From Clusia tigrina (Eukaryota > Arthropoda > Insecta > Diptera > Clusiidae): a stretch of 64,000 bases of DNA. The position numbers were made by a program, and so were the translations under genes. Positions 59,601 to 64,000 of this stretch are shown piece after piece; the stretch's first letter is position 1, and each line of letters begins with the position of its first letter. The DNA lies in assembly GCA_920105625.2 (NCBI GenBank), contig OV050032.1:100362542-100426541 (forward strand), written 5' to 3'. Under the pieces are notes generated by a model, which saw nothing but the letters and a program-made list of their open reading frames with translations, ran no database searches and was not told the origin of the DNA.

Positions 59601-60195
59601 TCAAAGTTTGCAACATACAAATGCTGTTAACTTTTTACTGGAGAGTCATAAAACCTTGAAATTATGTAACAATAAAGTACTCGAGCCTCTTGTCAATTTA
59701 AGCTATCGCTCAAAGCTATGCTACCCTTGAGTCCCGAATCTAACACTGATAAAACTTCAAACGCTTCTAACTTCTTTACGGTACGTCCTACACCTATCAA
59801 AGTTGGCAACATTCAAATGCTTGTAACTTTTTACTGGAGCGTCATAAAACCTTGAAATTTTGTAACAATAAAGTACTCGAGCCTCTTGTCAATTTAAGTT
59901 ATCGCTCAAAGCTATGCTACCCTTGAGTCCCAAATCAAACACTGATAAAACTTCAAATGGCCCAAGCTTCTTTACGGTACGTCCTACACCTATCAAAGTT
60001 TGCAACATACAAATGCTTGTAACTTTTTACTGGAGCGTCATAAAACCTTGGAATTTTGTAACAATAAAGTACTCCAGCCTCTTGTCAATTTAAGCCATCT
60101 CTCAAAGCTATGCTACCCTAGAGTCCCAAATCAAACACAGATAAAACTTCAAATGGCCCTAACTTCTATACGGTACGTCCTACAACTATCAAAGT
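56668..60195 (+). repeat. 6-mer HOR, three copies (1,176 bp each)
   Basis: Copies begin at 56,668, 57,844 and 59,020. Each has CATAAAAGCTTG; TTTGCGGTACGTCCTACGCC before TACACATGC with GCGCCATAAAACC; GCGTTATAAAACC with CCCGAG; AAATGCTGTTAAC with GGAGAGTCATAAAACC; and a GTTGGCAAC monomer. GCGCCATAAA lies near 56,900, 58,076 and 59,252, each exactly 1,176 bp apart. The sixth monomer differs: TTTGCCACATAC type in copy 1, CTTGGAATTTTG with CTCCAGCC in copies 2 and 3, so copy 1 was joined to a different neighbour. Confidence 0.88.
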
Positions 60196-60782
60196 TTGCA
60201 ACATTCAAATGCTTGTAACTTTTTACTGGAGCGTCATAAAACCTTGAAATTTTGTAACAATAAAGTACTCGAGCCTCTTGCCAATTTAAGCCATCGCTCA
60301 AAGCTATGCTACCCCTGAGTCCCAAATCAAACACTGATAAAACTTCAAATGGCCCTAACTTCTATACGGTACGTCCTACACCTATCAAAGTTTGAAACAT
60401 ACAAATGCTTGTAACTTTTACTGGAGCGTCATAAAACCTTGAAATTTTGTAACAATAAAGTACTCGAGCCTCTTGTCAATTTAAGCCATCGCTCAAAGCT
60501 ATGCTACCTTTGAGTCCCAAATCAAACACTGATAAATCTTCAAACGCCCGTAACTTCTATACGGTACGTCCTACACCTATCAAAGTTTGCCACATACAAA
60601 TGCTTGTAACTTTTTACTGGAGCGTCATAAAACCTTGAAATTTTGTAACAATGAAGTACCCTAGCCTCTTGTCAATTTAAGCTATCACTCAAAACTATGC
60701 TACCCTAGAGTCCCAAATCAAACACTGATAAAACTTCAAATGGCTCTAACTTCTTTACGGTACGTCCTACACATATCAAAGT
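60196..60782 (+). repeat. three transition monomers
   Basis: 60196 (CTTGCCAATTTAAG), 60392 (TTTGAAACATAC with TAACTTTTACTGG, one T short) and 60587 (TTTGCCACATAC with GTACCCTAGCC). The order follows 55296-55492-55688, so this is the natural continuation of the CTCCAGCC cassette. Confidence 0.72.
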
Positions 60783-62349
60783 TTGCAACATACAAATGCT
60801 TGTAACTTTTTACTGGAGCGTCATAAAACCTTGAAATTTTCTAACAATGAAGTACCCTAACCTCTTGTCAATTTAAGCTATCACCCAAACTATGCTACCC
60901 TAGAGTCCCAAATCAAACACTGATAAAACTTCAAATGGCTCTAACTTCTTTACGGTACGTCCTACACATATCAAAGTTTGCAACATACAAATGCTTGTAA
61001 CTTTTTACTGGAGCGTCATAAAACCTTGAAATTTTGTAACAATAAAGTACTCGAGCCTCTTGTCAATTTAAGATATCGCTCAAAGCTATGCTACCCTTGA
61101 GTCCCAAATGAAACACTGATAAAACTTCAAACGCCCCTAACTTCTTTACGGTACGTCCTACGCATATCAAAGTTTGCAAAATACAAATGCTTGTAACTTT
61201 TTACTGGAGCTTCATAAAACCTTGAAATTTTGTAACAATAAAGTACTCGAGCCTCTTGTCAATTTAAGCTATCGCTCAAAGCTATGCTACCCTTGAGTCC
61301 CAAATCAAACACTGATAAAACTTCAAATGGCCCTAACTTCTATACGGTACGTCCTACACCTATCAAAGTTTGCAACATACAAATGCTTGTAACTTTTTAC
61401 TGGAGCGTCATAAAACCTTGAAATTTTGTAACAATGAAGTACCCGAGCCTCTTGTCAATTTAAGCTATCGCTCAAAGCTATGCTACCCTAGAGTCCCAAA
61501 TCAAACACTGATAAAACTTCAAATGGCTCTAACTTCTATACGGTACGTCCTACACCTATCAAAGTTTGCAACATACAAATGCTTGTAACTTTTTACTGGA
61601 GCGTCATAAAACCTTGAAATTATGTAACAATAAAGTACTCGAGAATCTTGTCAATTTAAGCTATCGCTCAAAGCTATGCTACCCCTGAGTCTCAAATCAA
61701 ACACTGATAAAACTTCAAATGGCCCCAAATTCTTTACGGTACGTCCTACACCTATCAAAGTTTGCAACATACAAATGCTTGTAACTTTTTACTGGAGCGT
61801 CATAAAACCTTGAAATTTTGTAACAATAAAGTACTCGAGCCTCTTGTCAATTTAAGCTATCGCTCAAAGCTATGCTACCCTTGAGTCCCGAATCAAACAC
61901 TGATAAAACTTCAAACGCTTCTAACTTCTTTACGGTACGTCCTACACCTATCAAAGTTGGCAACATTCAAATGCTTGTAACTTTTTACTGGAGCGTCACA
62001 AAACCTTGAAATTTTGTAACAATAAAGTACTCGAGCCTCTTGTCAATTTAAGTTATCGCTCAAAGCTATGCTACCCTTGAGTCCCAAATCAAACACTGAT
62101 AAAACTTCAAATGGCCCAAGCTTCTTTACGGTACGTCCTACACCTATCAAAGTTTGCAACATACAAATGCTTGTAACTTTTTACTGGAGCGTCATAAAAC
62201 CTTGGAATTTTGTAACAATAAAGTACTCCAGCCTCTTGTCAATTTAAGCCATCTCTCAAAGCTATGCTACCCTAGAGTCCCAAATCAAACACAGATAAAA
62301 CTTCAAATGGCCCTAACTTCTATACGGTACGTCCTACAACTATCAAAGT
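60783..62349 (+). repeat. 8-mer HOR, copy 1 (1,567 bp)
   Basis: Marks in order: GAAATTTTCTAACAATGAAGTACCCTAACC with TATCACCCAAACTATGC (1 bp short); AAGATATCGC; GCAAAATAC with GGAGCTTC; CAATGAAGTACCCGAG; AATTATGTAAC with CTCGAGAATCTTG; CCCCAAATTC; GTCCCGAATC with GTTGGCAAC and GCGTCACAAAACC; CTTGGAATTTTG with CTCCAGCC. All return 1,567 bp later. Confidence 0.88.
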
Positions 62350-63916
62350 TGGCAACATTCAAATGCTTGTAACTTTTTACTGGAGCGTCATAAAACCTTG
62401 AAATTTTCTAACAATGAAGTACCCTAACCTCTTGTCAATTTAAGCTATCACCCAAACTATGCTACCCTAGAGTCCCAAATCAAACACTGATAAAACTTCA
62501 AATGGCTCTAACTTCTTTACGGTACGTCCTACACATATCAAAGTTTGCAACATACAAATGCTTGTAACTTTTTACTGGAGCGTCATAAAACCTTGAAATT
62601 TTGTAACAATAAAGTACTCGAGCCTCTTGTCAATTTAAGATATCGCTCAAAGCTATGCTACCCTTGAGTCCCAAATGAAACACTGATAAAACTTCAAACG
62701 CCCCTAACTTCTTTACGGTACGTCCTACGCCTATCAAAGTTTGCAAAATACAAATGCTTGTAACTTTTTACTGGAGCTTCATAAAACCTTGAAATTTTGT
62801 AACAATAAAGTACTCGAGCCTCTTGTCAATTTAAGCTATCGCTCAAAGCTATGCTACCCTTGAGTCCCAAATCAAACACTGATAAAACTTCAAATGGCCC
62901 TAACTTCTATACGGTACGTCCTACACCTATCAAAGTTTGCAACATACAAATGCTTGTAACTTTTTACTGGAGCGTCATAAAACCTTGAAATTTTGTAACA
63001 ATGAAGTACCCGAGCCTCTTGTCAATTTAAGCTATCGCTCAAAGCTATGCTACCCTAGAGTCCCAAATCAAACACTGATAAAACTTCAAATGGCTCTAAC
63101 TTCTATACGGTACGTCCTACACCTATCAAAGTTTGCAACATACAAATGCTTGTAACTTTTTACTGGAGCGTCATAAAACCTTGAAATTATGTAACAATAA
63201 AGTACTCGAGAATCTTGTCAATTTAAGCTATCGCTCAAAGCTATGCTACCTCTGAGTCTCAAATCAAACACTGATAAAACTTCAAATGGCCCCAAATTCT
63301 TTACGGTACGTCCTACACCTATCAAAGTTTGCAACATACAAATGCTTGTAACTTTTTACTGGAGCGTCATAAAACCTTGAAATTTTGTAACAATAAAGTA
63401 CTCGAGCCTCTTGTCAATTTAAGCTATCGCTCAAAGCTATGCTACCCTTGAGTCCCGAATCAAACACTGATAAAACTTCAAACGCTTCTAACTTCTTTAC
63501 GGTACGTCCTACACCTATCAAAGTTGGCAACATTCAAATGCTTGTAACTTTTTACTGGAGCGTCACAAAACCTTGAAATTTTGTAACAATAAAGTACTCG
63601 AGCCTCTTGTCAATTTAAGTTATCGCTCAAAGCTATGCTACCCTTGAGTCCCAAATCAAACACTGATAAAACTTCAAATGGCCCAAGCTTCTTTACGGTA
63701 CGTCCTACACCTATCAAAGTTTGCAACATACAAATGCTTGTAACTTTTTACTGGAGCGTCATAAAACCTTGGAATTTTGTAACAATAAAGTACTCCAGCC
63801 TCTTGTCAATTTAAGCCATCTCTCAAAGCTATGCTACCCTAGAGTCCCAAATCAAACACAGATAAAACTTCAAATGGCCCTAACTTCTATACGGTACGTC
63901 CTACAACTATCAAAGT
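62350..63916 (+). repeat. 8-mer HOR, copy 2 (1,567 bp)
   Basis: This repeats copy 1 with only a few differences: GTTGGCAACATTC at its start where copy 1 has GTTTGCAACATAC, TACGCCTATC for TACGCATATC near 62,727, and CTACCTCTGAG for CTACCCCTGAG near 63,249. It is among the youngest-looking duplications here. Confidence 0.88.
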
Positions 63917-64000
63917 TGGCAACATTCAAATGCTTGTAACTTTTTACTGGAGCGTCATAAAACCTTGAAATTTTGTAACAATAAAGTACTCGAGCCTCTT
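63917..64000 (+). repeat. partial monomer at right edge
   Basis: The first 84 bp of a monomer cut by the window end. It has GAAATTTTGTAACAATAAAGTACTCGAG, unlike the start of the 8-mer (TTTTCTAACAATGAAGTACCC), so the 8-mer is probably not repeated a third time directly. The array continues to the right. Confidence 0.9.

Larger units (their letters stand above)
1..64000 (+). repeat. 196-bp satellite array filling the window
   Basis: The entire window is a head-to-tail tandem array of one 196-bp monomer, all on the + strand. Phasing on TTGCAACAT gives 327 starts from 118 to 63,917; 297 of 326 intervals are exactly 196 bp net, and the other 29 differ by 1 bp except for intervals of 187, 193 (twice) and 135 bp. 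Monomers differ mostly by single-base substitutions at recurrent positions. No transposon, gene or unique spacer interrupts the array. Monomer size, AT-richness (about 63%) and multi-monomer HORs fit centromeric or pericentromeric satellite of a eukaryote; that role is inferred, not shown. Because 196 is not divisible by 3, any reading frame shifts in each successive monomer, so the repeat is not coding. Confidence 0.98.

Noticed and set aside
1..64000. CRISPR array
   Set aside because: Regular spacing but no unique spacers: the whole 196-bp period is repeated.
1..64000. Telomeric repeats (TTAGGG or TTTAGGG) or a subtelomere junction
   Set aside because: No run of either motif on either strand.
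1..64000. Bacterial or phage origin with iterons
   Set aside because: Iteron arrays span hundreds of bases with 17-22-bp units; 64 kb of 196-bp monomers with no genes is eukaryotic satellite.

Overview
The whole window is one uninterrupted satellite DNA array from a eukaryote. A 196-bp monomer repeats head to tail, always in the same orientation, from base 1 to base 64,000: 326 complete start-to-start intervals plus a cut monomer at each end. I found no protein-coding gene, RNA gene, transposon, inversion, telomere repeat or unique sequence. Tens of kilobases of pure tandem repeat with a near-nucleosome monomer length and multi-monomer higher-order repeats (HORs) is typical of centromeric or pericentromeric heterochromatin. 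I do not recognise the family and cannot name the organism. Phrases such as TAACTTTTTACT...CGTC loosely recall some flowering-plant satellites, but that is an unverified memory.

Monomer. I phase monomers at TTGCAACAT (first start 118, then 314, 510...). Net spacing is exactly 196 bp in 297 of 326 intervals. The off-length ones, by start, are: 195 bp at 1490, 3780, 6327, 8482, 9657, 10636, 12791, 13966, 15337, 18080, 20235, 21606, 24349, 26113, 27680, 32384, 33559, 35509, 42558, 46673, 60392, 60783 and 62350; 197 bp at 24544 and 30815; 193 bp at 36880 and 39229; 187 bp at 34538; 135 bp at 3057. A hand-made consensus is about 37% GC, with C (24%) far above G (13%) on the + strand. Over half of the monomer is an old tandem duplication of a 56-bp unit.

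Layout. Monomer variants recur in fixed orders, so the array is a patchwork of HOR domains with different periods. 1-5.9 kb: irregular 5-, 8- and 13-monomer echoes plus a dimer duplication. 5.9-14.6 kb: two copies of a 22-mer (4,309 bp) built from two 11-mers, themselves 5+6. 13.6-26.1 kb: two copies of a 32-mer (about 6,270 bp). 26.1-28.3 kb: a truncated third copy. 28.9-32.4 kb: two 9-mers. 33.4-36.7 kb: 10-mer, 1.7 copies. 36.7-41.4 kb: two 12-mers (2,349 bp). 42.2-47.3 kb: a 21-mer frame (4,115 bp) filled with 3- and 4-mer expansions. 47.3-48.8 kb: two 4-mers. 49.8-52.0 kb: dimer duplications. 52.4-56.3 kb: partial 10-mers. 56.7-60.2 kb: three 6-mers (1,176 bp). 60.8-63.9 kb: two 8-mers (1,567 bp).

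History. Long HOR copies share private point variants and indels and differ at few sites, so local duplications of 0.4-6.3 kb happened after the monomers diverged, as expected from unequal exchange or replication-based amplification. A variant set (GTTAACAAC, TACGCTTGAG, CCCTAGCTGC, GTATGGAGCC) is largely confined to about 3.8-28.3 kb. A different monomer type (ACCGG, TAATAATAAAG, CCCTAAAG, AAATGAAAC) lies on both sides of that block and is absent inside it, so the 25-kb core looks like a separately amplified domain within an older array.
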